From positions 1 to 14,834 of the forward strand of contig JASLDK010000224.1 in the NCBI GenBank assembly GCA_030145945.1: a DNA stretch of 14,834 bases, read 5' to 3'. The position numbers and the translations under genes were made by a program. This document shows, one piece after another, positions 1 to 6,879 of this stretch. The notes beneath the pieces were generated by a model. It did no database searches, had not been told where the DNA came from, and saw only the letters and a program-made list of their open reading frames with translations. The stretch comes from Nocardioides sp. GTDB taxonomy: Bacteria; Actinomycetota; Actinomycetes; Propionibacteriales; Nocardioidaceae. How positions within the stretch are numbered: the stretch's first letter is position 1; every line of letters begins with the position of its first letter.

Positions 1-462
1 CCCTACCACTACTACCCCGAGAAGGCTGCCGGCCTCTCGGGCGACGCGCTCGCTCGCGGAACAGCGAAGCGCTCCGCCCACCTGAAGCCGCTGGAGATCT
101 GCGCGGGCGGCATGGTCGCGATCGGCGAAGGCCCCGAGACCAAGGCGCTGCTCGACTTCATGCGCCCGCTCTTCGCGCTGTTCGTCGGCGGCATGGGCGC
201 GCGCGACAAGAACGTCGCGATGACCGCCGAGGTCGCCGACGGCTGGCTCCCGTTCCTCTATTACCCCGAGAAGGCCAAGGACGTCTGGGGGACCTCGCTG
301 GCCGCCGGTGCCGCGAAGCGCTCGGCCGACCTCAAGCCGCTCGAGATCTCCGCCGGCGGCATGGTCGCGATCGGCGAAGGCCCCGAGACCAAGGCCCTCC
401 TCGACTTCATGCGCCCGCTCTACGCCCTCTACGTCGGCGGCATGGGCGCGCGGGACAAGAAC
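1..462 (+). repeat. In-frame tandem repeat of 249-nt period inside the LLM oxidoreductase gene
   Basis: Bases 1-213 align without gaps to 250-462. By hand count about 178 of 213 positions match (about 84%). Identity is uneven: roughly two thirds in the first 60 bases and about 90% afterwards, including some 40 identical bases around 'GGMVAIGEGPETKA'. Both copies end in the codons Lys-Asn (AAGAAC). After copy 1 the protein continues as 'VAMTAEVADGWLP', which normally follows 'GPKN' near the start of this block; after copy 2 it continues as 'FYNQLACEYG', the normal downstream sequence. The junction therefore looks like a crossover at the shared Lys-Asn codons. It could be an old tandem duplication or a fusion of two adjacent paralogues. 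Confidence 0.9.
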
Positions 463-726
463 TTCTACAACCAGCTCGCCTGCGAGTACGGGTTCGAGAA
501 GGAGGCCAAGGAGATCCAGGACCTCTACCTGTCCGGCAAGAAGAAGGAAGCCGAGGCACTCGTCCCCCTCGAGTGGCTCGAAGCCGGCAACCTCGTCGGC
601 CCGGCGTCGTACGTCAAGGAGCGCATCGCCGCGTTCCGGGAGTCCGGCGTCACCAATCTCTCCGTGTCCCCGGCCTCGGACAACCCGGCCGAGACCATCG
701 CAACCATCAAGGAATGGGTGAGCTGA
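1..726 (+). CDS. F420-dependent LLM-class oxidoreductase, C-terminal part, with internal duplication (5' end outside window)
   Basis: The frame is open from base 1, so the gene starts upstream; 241 residues and the stop are visible, and the ATG at 112 is internal. The sequence resembles the C-terminal half of mycobacterial F420-dependent luciferase-like oxidoreductases: a 'KNVAMTAEVADGWLP' stretch, then 'LEISAGGMVAIGEGPETKA', then 'GGMGARDKNFYNQ', then a 'VGPASYVKERIAAFRESGVTNLSV' type ending. These TIM-barrel enzymes transfer hydride between F420H2 and an organic substrate; the substrate here is unknown. The middle block occurs twice, offset by exactly 249 nt (83 codons), without frameshift, so the full protein should be about 80 residues longer than usual. 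The stop is directly followed by the acyl-CoA dehydrogenase start (TGA|ATG), implying coupled translation and perhaps a shared acyl-CoA or lipid catabolic role. The family is confident; whether the duplicated protein is active is unknown. Confidence 0.88.
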   Translation, partial: PYHYYPEKAAGLSGDALARGTAKRSAHLKPLEICAGGMVAIGEGPETKALLDFMRPLFALFVGGMGARDKNVAMTAEVADGWLPFLYYPEKAKDVWGTSLAAGAAKRSADLKPLEISAGGMVAIGEGPETKALLDFMRPLYALYVGGMGARDKNFYNQLACEYGFEKEAKEIQDLYLSGKKKEAEALVPLEWLEAGNLVGPASYVKERIAAFRESGVTNLSVSPASDNPAETIATIKEWVS

Positions 727-1878
727 ATGCCCGAGCGTCCCAGCATCTACGAGACCGAGCACGAAGACTTCCGCAACACCGCGCGGACCTTCCTGGAGCG
801 CGAGGTCGTGCCGTTCCACGCCCAGTGGGAGAAGGACGGTCACGTCGACCGCGAGGTCTGGCGCAAGGCCGGCCAGGCCGGGCTCCTGGCCTTCGACGTG
901 CCGGAGGACTACGACGGCGCCGGGATCAAGGACTTCCGCTACAACATGGTCCTGACCGAGGAGATCACCCGGATCGGTGCGAGCGGTCTCGGGTTCGCGC
1001 TGCACAACGACATCACGGTTCCCTACCTCGTCTCGATCGCCAACGACGAGCAGAAGGCGCGCTGGCTGCCGGGTTCGGTGTCCGGCGACATCATCACCGC
1101 GATCGCGATGACCGAGCCCGGCGCGGGATCCGACCTCCAGGGCATCCGCACCACGGCCGTCGACAACGGCACGGATGGCTACGTGCTGAACGGCTCCAAG
1201 ACGTTCATCACCAACGGCATCCTGTCCGACCTGGTGATCGTCGTGGCTCGCACCAACCCCGATGCGGGCGCGCACGGCATCAGTCTGCTCGTCGTCGAGG
1301 AGGGCATGCCCGGGTTCACCCGCGGCCGCAACCTCGACAAGCTCGGCCTCAAGGCGCAGGACACCGCGGAGCTCAACTTCGACAACGTCGAGGTCCCGAA
1401 GGCCAACCTGCTCGGCGAGGAGGGACAGGGCTTCATCTACCTGATGCAGAACCTGCCCCAGGAGCGGATCTCCATCGCCACCATGGCGGCGGCCGCGATC
1501 GAGCACATCCTCGACATGACGCTCGACTACGTGAAGTCGCGCGAGGCGTTCGGCAAGCCGATCGGCAAGTTCCAGAACACCCGCTTCGTGCTCGCGGAGA
1601 TGGCGACCGAGGCGTACGTCGTGCGCACCTTCGTCAACCACTGCGTCGAACTGCTCAACAAGGGCGAGGTCGACACGTCGCTCGCCTCGATGGCCAAGTG
1701 GTGGACCACGGAGCTGCAGAAGAAGATCGTGGACCAGGGTCTGCAGATGCACGGCGGCTACGGCTACATGATGGAATACCCGATCGCCAAGGCGTACGCC
1801 GACAGCCGGATCCAGACGATCTACGGCGGCACGACCGAGATCCAGAAGGAGATCATCGGTCGGTTCCTGGGCCTGTGA
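727..1878 (+). CDS. Acyl-CoA dehydrogenase, long-chain/isovaleryl-type active site
   Basis: This 383-residue protein is of normal length for an FAD-dependent acyl-CoA dehydrogenase, which oxidises an acyl-CoA to the trans-2-enoyl-CoA and passes electrons to ETF. Family signature 1 is seen as 'AMTEPGAGSD' (residues 127-136) and signature 2 as 'QMHGGYGYMMEYPIAKAYADS' near residue 340. At the position where medium-chain enzymes carry the catalytic Glu ('YEG'), this protein has Tyr366-Gly-Gly ('IYGGTTEIQ'), as in long-chain and isovaleryl-CoA dehydrogenases. The base is then probably Glu246 in 'LPQER', the helix-G position used by those enzymes. The ATG directly follows the upstream stop, so this is the second gene of a two-gene unit with the LLM oxidoreductase, ended by the stem-loop at 1902-1952. 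Exact chain length or branched substrate cannot be told. Confidence 0.95.
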   Translation: MPERPSIYETEHEDFRNTARTFLEREVVPFHAQWEKDGHVDREVWRKAGQAGLLAFDVPEDYDGAGIKDFRYNMVLTEEITRIGASGLGFALHNDITVPYLVSIANDEQKARWLPGSVSGDIITAIAMTEPGAGSDLQGIRTTAVDNGTDGYVLNGSKTFITNGILSDLVIVVARTNPDAGAHGISLLVVEEGMPGFTRGRNLDKLGLKAQDTAELNFDNVEVPKANLLGEEGQGFIYLMQNLPQERISIATMAAAAIEHILDMTLDYVKSREAFGKPIGKFQNTRFVLAEMATEAYVVRTFVNHCVELLNKGEVDTSLASMAKWWTTELQKKIVDQGLQMHGGYGYMMEYPIAKAYADSRIQTIYGGTTEIQKEIIGRFLGL

Positions 1879-1901
1879 CGCCCACCTGAACCTTCTCAGC
1901 A

Positions 1902-1952
1902 GTACGCCGAGCGGCGGCCCATGTCGAAGGACGGGGCCGCCGTTCGTCGTAC
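1902..1952 (+). terminator. Stem-loop terminator candidate after the acyl-CoA dehydrogenase
   Basis: Arms 1902-1920 and 1934-1952 pair over 19 positions with one C/U mismatch and one G-U pair, around a 13-nt loop. The inner nine pairs (CGGCGGCCC with GGGCCGCCG) are perfect and very GC-rich. The hairpin begins 23 nt after the stop codon at 1876-1878. No T-run follows on either strand, so it would be a U-poor actinobacterial-type terminator or an mRNA 3'-end stabiliser. It separates the LLM/acyl-CoA dehydrogenase pair from the transporter gene. Confidence 0.7.
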
Positions 1953-2056
1953 CGGTGGGAAAAGTTCCAGCCGTCCGATGATTCCGGGGTGATCCCAGGG
2001 TCAGGTCAGGCGAATTCCCGATGCCGTTGTCGGTCCATCCTGAAAGAGTCCTGCCC

Positions 2057-4171
2057 ATGCATCGTCAGATCGCCGGAAAGCTCACCGGCCGCGTCACCAA
2101 GTGGATCGTCGCGGCCGCGGTGTTGTTCCTCGCCTTCGCACTCGCGCCACTCACCGCCAAGCTCGCCGACGTCCAGAACAACGAGGCATCGTCCTGGCTG
2201 CCCGGATCGGCCGAGTCGACGAAGGTCCTCGCCGAGCTCTCGAAGTCGGTCGATCCCAACGACATCCCGACCCTGATCACCTACTACCGCAGCGGCGGTC
2301 TCACCCCCGCCGATCTGACGGCGATGGACGAGCAGGCAGCGTCGATCGCGGCCGACGTCAAGGGGGTGGCCGACGCGGACGGCGATGGCAAGCCCGATGT
2401 CCTCTCCCCCAACGTGGCGACACAGCTCGGGCTTCCGCAGCAACTGGTCTCGAAGGACGGCGAGCTCGCCTATCTCTACGTCGTGCTCAACTTCGGCGAG
2501 GACGGCTGGAACGCGATCCCCGACGCCGCCACCGAGATCCGTCACCTCGCCAGGATCGACGGCGTGACCGTCCACCTCGCCGGCTTCGGGGGCCAGGCCG
2601 CTGATTCGGCCAAGGCCTTCGAGGGCATCGACACCAACCTGATCTTCGCCACCCTTGCCGTGGTCATCGTCATCTTGCTGTTCACCTATCGCAGTCCGAT
2701 CCTGTGGATCCTGCCGGTGATCTGCGCCGTCGTCGCCAACATGATCGCGACGGGCATCGTCTATCTCCTGGCCAAGAACACCGGACTCACCGTCAACGGT
2801 CAGAGCCAGGCGATCCTGAGCATCCTGGTGATCGGTGCGGGCACCGACTATGCGTTGCTGCTGGTGGCCCGCTATCGCGAAGAGTTGCGTCGCCACGAGG
2901 ACAGGCACGAGGCGATGGCCTTCGCCCTCCACCGGGCGGCTCCAGCCATCCTCGCCAGTGCCGCCACGGTCTGCATCGGCATGCTCTGCCTGGTGGTCGC
3001 AGACCTCAACTCGACCGCCGGCCTGGGCCCGGTGATCGCGATCGGTGTCGCCGTGACGTTCCTGGTCATGGTCACGTTGTTGCCCGCGCTCCTGGTCATC
3101 TGCGGACGGTGGATCTTCTGGCCGGCCCGCCCGACCTTCGGGACCCCCGAGCCCACCAGCGCCGGCATCTGGGCCAAGGTCGGCACTGCGATCAAGCCCC
3201 GTCCCCGTGCGGTCTGGGTGGTCACCACCGGACTCCTGCTCGTCGCCTGCCTCGGGCTGTTCACGCTCGACACCGGCGGGCTGTCGACCGAGGAGACCTA
3301 CACGAAGGAGTTCGACTCCATCAAGGGTCAGAAGCTGCTCGTCGAGCACGGCCTCCAGGACGCCTCCAACACCATCCAGGTCGTCGCCGACACCGACCGC
3401 ATCGACGCGGTGGAGCGGGCACTGACTGGCATCGACGGCCTTGGCACCCCAGGACAGGCGACTCCCATCAGCGACAAGCGGTCCTACTTCGAGGCCACGA
3501 TCGGCGCCGACATGTCCTCACCCCGCGCCGCAGACATCGTCACAGCCAGCCGGGATGCGGTCCATGACGTCTCCGGCGCGCACGCACTCGTCGGCGGCGG
3601 ATCAGCCTTCACCGTCGACACCAAGATGGCTGCCAACCGCGACAACCTGGTGATCATCCCGCTCGTGCTGCTGGTGGTCTTCACCATCCTGCTGGCGCTG
3701 CTGCGCGCCGTGCTGGCTCCGGTCATCCTGATCGCCACGGTGGTGCTGTCGTTCGGCGCAGCACTGGGCATCTCGGCGTTGCTGTTCCACCACGTGTTCG
3801 GCTTCGCGGGAGCCGAGCCGAGCTTCCCGCTGTTCGCCTTCGTGTTCCTGGTCGCGCTCGGCATCGACTACAACATCTTCCTGATGACCCGGGTCCGCGA
3901 GGAGACCGCAGCCAACGGGACCCGCGCCGGATCACTGATCGCGCTGTCGTCGACCGGCGGCGTGATCACCTCGGCCGGCCTCGTCCTCGCCGCCACCTTC
4001 CTGGTCCTCGGATCGCTTCCGCTGGTGTTCCTGGCCGAGTTGGGCGTCGCGGTCGCGCTCGGCGTACTCCTCGACACGATGATCGTGCGCTCGGTCCTGG
4101 TGACAGCCATCAACCTCGACCTCGGCGGAAAGATCTGGTGGCCCAGCAAGCTCGACCGGGACCGCCCGTAG
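2057..4171 (+). CDS. MMPL/RND-family membrane transporter
   Basis: This 704-residue protein has the MMPL layout: TM1 near residues 15-36, a first periplasmic porter domain to about 190, five TM helices (about 194-355), TM7 near 385-404, a second porter domain to about 525, and a final TM bundle to about 690. The paired Asp-Tyr residues of the proton relay known in MmpL3 are present in both bundles, Asp264-Tyr265 ('GAGTDYALLL') and Asp604-Tyr605 ('ALGIDYNIFL'), supporting a proton-driven lipid, metabolite or drug exporter; cargo is unknown. I chose the ATG at 2057 because GAAAGAG (2042-2048) lies 8 nt before it and TM1 follows at the usual distance; an in-frame ATG at 2021 would add 12 residues. 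Residues 106-114 (DADGDGKPD) resemble a calcium-binding loop. fbiC starts 11 nt after the stop, so the two may be co-transcribed. Confidence 0.92.
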   Translation: MHRQIAGKLTGRVTKWIVAAAVLFLAFALAPLTAKLADVQNNEASSWLPGSAESTKVLAELSKSVDPNDIPTLITYYRSGGLTPADLTAMDEQAASIAADVKGVADADGDGKPDVLSPNVATQLGLPQQLVSKDGELAYLYVVLNFGEDGWNAIPDAATEIRHLARIDGVTVHLAGFGGQAADSAKAFEGIDTNLIFATLAVVIVILLFTYRSPILWILPVICAVVANMIATGIVYLLAKNTGLTVNGQSQAILSILVIGAGTDYALLLVARYREELRRHEDRHEAMAFALHRAAPAILASAATVCIGMLCLVVADLNSTAGLGPVIAIGVAVTFLVMVTLLPALLVICGRWIFWPARPTFGTPEPTSAGIWAKVGTAIKPRPRAVWVVTTGLLLVACLGLFTLDTGGLSTEETYTKEFDSIKGQKLLVEHGLQDASNTIQVVADTDRIDAVERALTGIDGLGTPGQATPISDKRSYFEATIGADMSSPRAADIVTASRDAVHDVSGAHALVGGGSAFTVDTKMAANRDNLVIIPLVLLVVFTILLALLRAVLAPVILIATVVLSFGAALGISALLFHHVFGFAGAEPSFPLFAFVFLVALGIDYNIFLMTRVREETAANGTRAGSLIALSSTGGVITSAGLVLAATFLVLGSLPLVFLAELGVAVALGVLLDTMIVRSVLVTAINLDLGGKIWWPSKLDRDRP

Positions 4172-4182
4172 ACTCAGGATCG

Positions 4183-6750
4183 ATGTCCGAGGTCCCCACC
4201 CCCCAGCAGATCCGGCGCGCGTTGGCGCGAGCGGAGCGCGGCGCCGCGCTCGACGTGTCCGAGGCGACGGCGCTCCTGGCCGCCACGGGTGGGGATCTCG
4301 ATCGACTGACTGTGGCTGCCGGCAAGGTCCGTGACGCTGGCCTGGCGGCCGCTGGACGGGCAGGAGTGGTGACCTACTCCCCCAAGGTGTTCATCCCGAT
4401 CACCAAGCTGTGCCGCGACCGGTGCCACTACTGCACCTTCGTCGAGACGCCCGCCCAAGCCGCCCGCGACGGGCGGGCGCCGTACCTCTCCCCCGACGAG
4501 ATCCTCGACATCGCCCGCCAGGGCGCCGAGCTCGGCTGTCTGGAGGCGCTCTTCACGCTCGGCGACCGGCCGGAGGACCGCTGGCCCGAAGCGCAGGCCT
4601 GGCTGGACGAGCAGGGCTACGACTCGACGCTGGCCTACATCCGCGCGATGGCGATCCGGGTGCTCGAGGAGACGGGGCTGCTGCCGCACCTCAACCCGGG
4701 CGTCATGAGCTGGGAGGAGCTCAACCGGCTCAAGCCGGTGTCCCCGTCGATGGGGATGATGCTCGAGACCACCTCTGCCCGCCTCTTCGAGACCAAGGGG
4801 CTGGCGCACTTCGGCTCCCCCGACAAGGACCCTGCCGTCCGGCTACGGGTGCTCGAGGATGCGGGACGGCACGGGATCCCGTTCACCACCGGCCTGCTGG
4901 TCGGGATCGGTGAGTCTCTCACTGAGCGGGCCGAGACGATCTTCGCGCTGCGGGCGACCTCGCGGGCCTACGGCGCCGTGCAGGAGATCATCGTCCAGAA
5001 CTTCCGCGCCAAGCCGGACACGGCGATGCGCCACGTCGACGACCTCGACCTCGCCGAATATCGCGCAGCGATCGCGGTCACCCGGCTCGTCGTCGGCCCC
5101 AAGGCCCGCATCCAGGCGCCGCCCAACCTGGTCGACCTCGAGGAATGCCGCGCTCTGCTCGGCGCGGGCGTCGACGACTGGGGCGGCGTCTCGCCGCTCA
5201 CCCCCGACCATGTCAATCCCGAGCGGCCGTGGCCCTCCCTCGACCGGCTGCGCTCGATCACCGCGGCCTGCGGCTTCGAGTTGAAGGCCCGGTTGACGGT
5301 CCATCCGGAGTACGTCGTCGGCTCGTTGCAGCGCGGCGAGGCCTGGATCGACCCGCGCCTGCACGCCCACGTGGCCGCGCTCGCCGGCCCCGACGGACTC
5401 GCGGTCCCCGAGGTCCGGCCCTCCGGCCTGCCCTGGCAGGAACCCGACGTCGTCCTCGAGTCCGCCGGCCGGATCGACCTCTTCGAGGCCGTCGACAGCG
5501 AGGGCCGCAGCGAGGACCGACGCAGCGACTTCGGCTCGGTCTACGGCGACTGGGATGCCGTCCGCGAACAGGCCGCTCACACCTCCGCGGGCATAGTCCC
5601 GGCCGAAAAGCACCGGAATGCACCCCATATCGGTGCTTTTCAGCCGGGACTATCGGCCATGGCGGCCGCGGAAGCAGATCCCGGCAACCTGAGCGACGAG
5701 CACGCCCTCACGCTGATGACCGCCGAGGGCGACCTGCTGCGCTCCGTCGTACGCCTCGCCGACGACCTGCGCCAGGAGACGGTCGGTGACGACGTCACCT
5801 ATGTCGTCAACCGCAACATCAACTTCACCAACGTCTGTTACGTCGGCTGCCGGTTCTGCGCCTTCGCGCAGCGACGCACGGACGCCGACGCCTATGCGCT
5901 GTCGTACGACGAGGTCGCCGACCGGGCCCAGGAGGCATGGGACCTCGGTGCGACCGAGGTCTGCATGCAGGGCGGCATCGACCCCGAGCTCCCGGCCTCC
6001 GGGTACTTCGACATCGCGGCCGCGGTGAAGAAGCGGGTGCCCGAGATGCACGTGCACGCCTTCTCCCCGATGGAGATCGTCAACGGCACCGCCCGCACCG
6101 GTCTGTCGATCGAGGACTTCCTGATCAAGGCCCGCGAGTCCGGCCTCGGATCCCTGCCCGGCACCGCTGCCGAGATCCTCGATGACGAGGTGCGCTGGGT
6201 GCTCACCAAGGGCAAACTGCCCGCCCGGACCTGGGTCGAGATCGTCTCGACCGCACACCGGATCGGGCTGCCGACGACGAGCACGATGATGTACGGCCAC
6301 GTCGACAACCCGCGCCACTGGGTCGGCCACCTCAACGTGTTGAAGGGCGTGCAGGACACTGCCCGCGAGAACGGCTCGAGCGGCTTCACCGAGTTCGTTC
6401 CGCTGCCGTTCGTGCACACCAGCGCACCGATCTATCTCGCCGGCGTCGCCCGCCCCGGACCGACCCTGCGCGACAACCTTGCGGTCCATGCCATGGCGCG
6501 GATCATGCTGCACGGCCGGATCGACAACATCCAGACGTCCTGGGTCAAGCTCGGCGTCGAAGGGACGCGCGCCATGCTCGAGGCCGGCGCCAACGACCTC
6601 GGCGGCACCCTCATGGAGGAGACGATCTCGCGGATGGCCGGCTCCGAGCACGGCTCCGCCAAGACCGTCGCCGAGCTCACCGAGATCGGGGCCGGGATCG
6701 GCCGGCCGGTGCGGGAGCGCACGACGCTGTACGGGGTACCTGCTCGCTGA
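4183..6750 (+). CDS. fbiC: FO synthase, fused CofG/CofH (7,8-didemethyl-8-hydroxy-5-deazariboflavin synthase)
   Basis: This 855-residue protein matches the usual length of actinobacterial FbiC. It makes FO, the deazaflavin chromophore of F420, from tyrosine and 5-amino-6-ribitylamino-uracil. Two radical-SAM domains each carry a CX3CX2C [4Fe-4S] motif: Cys77, Cys81, Cys84 ('CRDRCHYC', CofG half) and Cys552, Cys556, Cys559 ('CYVGCRFC', CofH half). The CofH half also has 'NRNINFTN', 'EVCMQGGIDPELP', 'MHVHAFSPMEI' and 'GGTLMEETISRMAGSEHGSAKT'. I chose ATG 4183 because the protein then begins like family members; an ATG at 4138 would overlap the transporter gene by 34 bases. Residues about 471-491, in the linker between the halves, are encoded by a 23-bp inverted repeat. 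Its product supplies the cofactor needed by the LLM oxidoreductase at the left edge, which fits co-occurrence, although they are not in one operon. Confidence 0.97.
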   Translation: MSEVPTPQQIRRALARAERGAALDVSEATALLAATGGDLDRLTVAAGKVRDAGLAAAGRAGVVTYSPKVFIPITKLCRDRCHYCTFVETPAQAARDGRAPYLSPDEILDIARQGAELGCLEALFTLGDRPEDRWPEAQAWLDEQGYDSTLAYIRAMAIRVLEETGLLPHLNPGVMSWEELNRLKPVSPSMGMMLETTSARLFETKGLAHFGSPDKDPAVRLRVLEDAGRHGIPFTTGLLVGIGESLTERAETIFALRATSRAYGAVQEIIVQNFRAKPDTAMRHVDDLDLAEYRAAIAVTRLVVGPKARIQAPPNLVDLEECRALLGAGVDDWGGVSPLTPDHVNPERPWPSLDRLRSITAACGFELKARLTVHPEYVVGSLQRGEAWIDPRLHAHVAALAGPDGLAVPEVRPSGLPWQEPDVVLESAGRIDLFEAVDSEGRSEDRRSDFGSVYGDWDAVREQAAHTSAGIVPAEKHRNAPHIGAFQPGLSAMAAAEADPGNLSDEHALTLMTAEGDLLRSVVRLADDLRQETVGDDVTYVVNRNINFTNVCYVGCRFCAFAQRRTDADAYALSYDEVADRAQEAWDLGATEVCMQGGIDPELPASGYFDIAAAVKKRVPEMHVHAFSPMEIVNGTARTGLSIEDFLIKARESGLGSLPGTAAEILDDEVRWVLTKGKLPARTWVEIVSTAHRIGLPTTSTMMYGHVDNPRHWVGHLNVLKGVQDTARENGSSGFTEFVPLPFVHTSAPIYLAGVARPGPTLRDNLAVHAMARIMLHGRIDNIQTSWVKLGVEGTRAMLEAGANDLGGTLMEETISRMAGSEHGSAKTVAELTEIGAGIGRPVRERTTLYGVPAR
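5593..5653. repeat. Near-perfect 23-bp inverted repeat inside fbiC (REP-like element in the interdomain linker)
   Basis: Arms 5593-5615 and 5631-5653 are reverse complements except for one base (C at 5604 against T at 5642, reading CGGCC versus CAGCC). They enclose a 15-nt loop (5616-5630). The arms run from ATAGTCCCGG through GAAAAGCACCG, and back as CGGTGCTTTT to CCGGGACTAT. The A/T-containing arm pattern is unlike the surrounding codon use. The element is read in frame as 'IVPAEKHRNAPHIGAFQPGL' (residues 471-490), with a stop in none of its codons. This is where orthologues carry a variable linker. It resembles a mobile palindromic (REP/MITE-like) unit tolerated in a non-catalytic linker. 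Confidence 0.85.
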
Positions 6751-6770
6751 GAAAAGTTTCCGACAGGCCC

Positions 6771-6799
6771 TTTACGTGACGCCGCTCACTCCATATGTT
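6771..6799 (+). promoter_or_regulatory. Candidate xylF promoter
   Basis: A TTTACG box (6771-6776) and a TATGTT box (6794-6799) are separated by 17 nt and match 4 of 6 positions each of the sigma-70-like -35 and -10 consensus. The -10 box lies inside the left arm of the palindrome at 6791-6817, so a protein bound there would block RNA polymerase. Transcription would start near 6806, giving a leader of about 75 nt. This is a reading by eye in a GC-rich genome, so confidence is low. Confidence 0.4.
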
Positions 6800-6817
6800 G
6801 TTCCAAACAACATATGG
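6791..6817. promoter_or_regulatory. Perfect 12-bp palindromic operator upstream of xylF
   Basis: The left arm CCATATGTTGTT (6791-6802) and right arm AACAACATATGG (6806-6817) are exact reverse complements around a 3-nt centre (CCA). The site is AT-rich in a GC-rich genome. It lies 63 nt before the xylF start and overlaps a candidate -10 box. The GTTGTT-N3-AACAAC core resembles the GTTTGTT...AACAAAC style of the Bacillus ROK repressor XylR operator, as I recall it. The most likely ligands are one of the two ROK regulators in this locus. Short length, centred spacer and promoter position argue for an operator rather than a terminator. Confidence 0.75.
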
Positions 6818-6833
6818 CCTGACGAGTAAGGTG

Positions 6834-6866
6834 CGCGATCCACGCTGCATCTGGGCCCGGATCGCG
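6834..6866 (+). promoter_or_regulatory. Leader hairpin abutting the xylF Shine-Dalgarno
   Basis: CGCGATCC (6834-6841) and GGATCGCG (6859-6866) pair perfectly around a 17-nt loop. The last G of the stem is the first G of the strong ribosome-binding site GAGGAGG (6866-6872), which sits 7 nt before the ATG at 6880. The hairpin may tune translation or stabilise the message. Eight pairs in GC-rich DNA can arise by chance, so the function is uncertain. Confidence 0.45.
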
Positions 6867-6879
6867 AGGAGGCGGTTGG

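Noticed and set aside
112..726. ATG 112 as the true start of the oxidoreductase
   Set aside because: The frame is open and homologous to the family upstream to base 1, and the ATG lies inside the first repeat copy ('GGMVAIGEG').
2006..3349. 447-codon minus-strand open frame opposite the MMPL gene
   Set aside because: Low-complexity His/Asp/Gln/Gly-rich translation typical of antisense GC-rich DNA; the plus-strand transporter explains the region.
4138..4182. Upstream in-frame ATG as the fbiC start
   Set aside because: It would overlap the transporter gene by 34 bases and add 15 residues (MAQQARPGPP...) not expected in the family; ATG 4183 gives the usual length.
4448..4479. 9-bp inverted repeat CGCCCGCCC / GGGCGGGCG in fbiC
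   Set aside because: GC-only arms within codons for Ala, Arg, Pro and Gly in the CofG domain; it is explained by composition, unlike the mixed-sequence palindrome at 5593-5653.
5650..6651. 333-codon minus-strand open frame opposite the CofH half of fbiC
   Set aside because: Composition of a shadow frame and no domain; the plus strand encodes conserved CofH motifs throughout.
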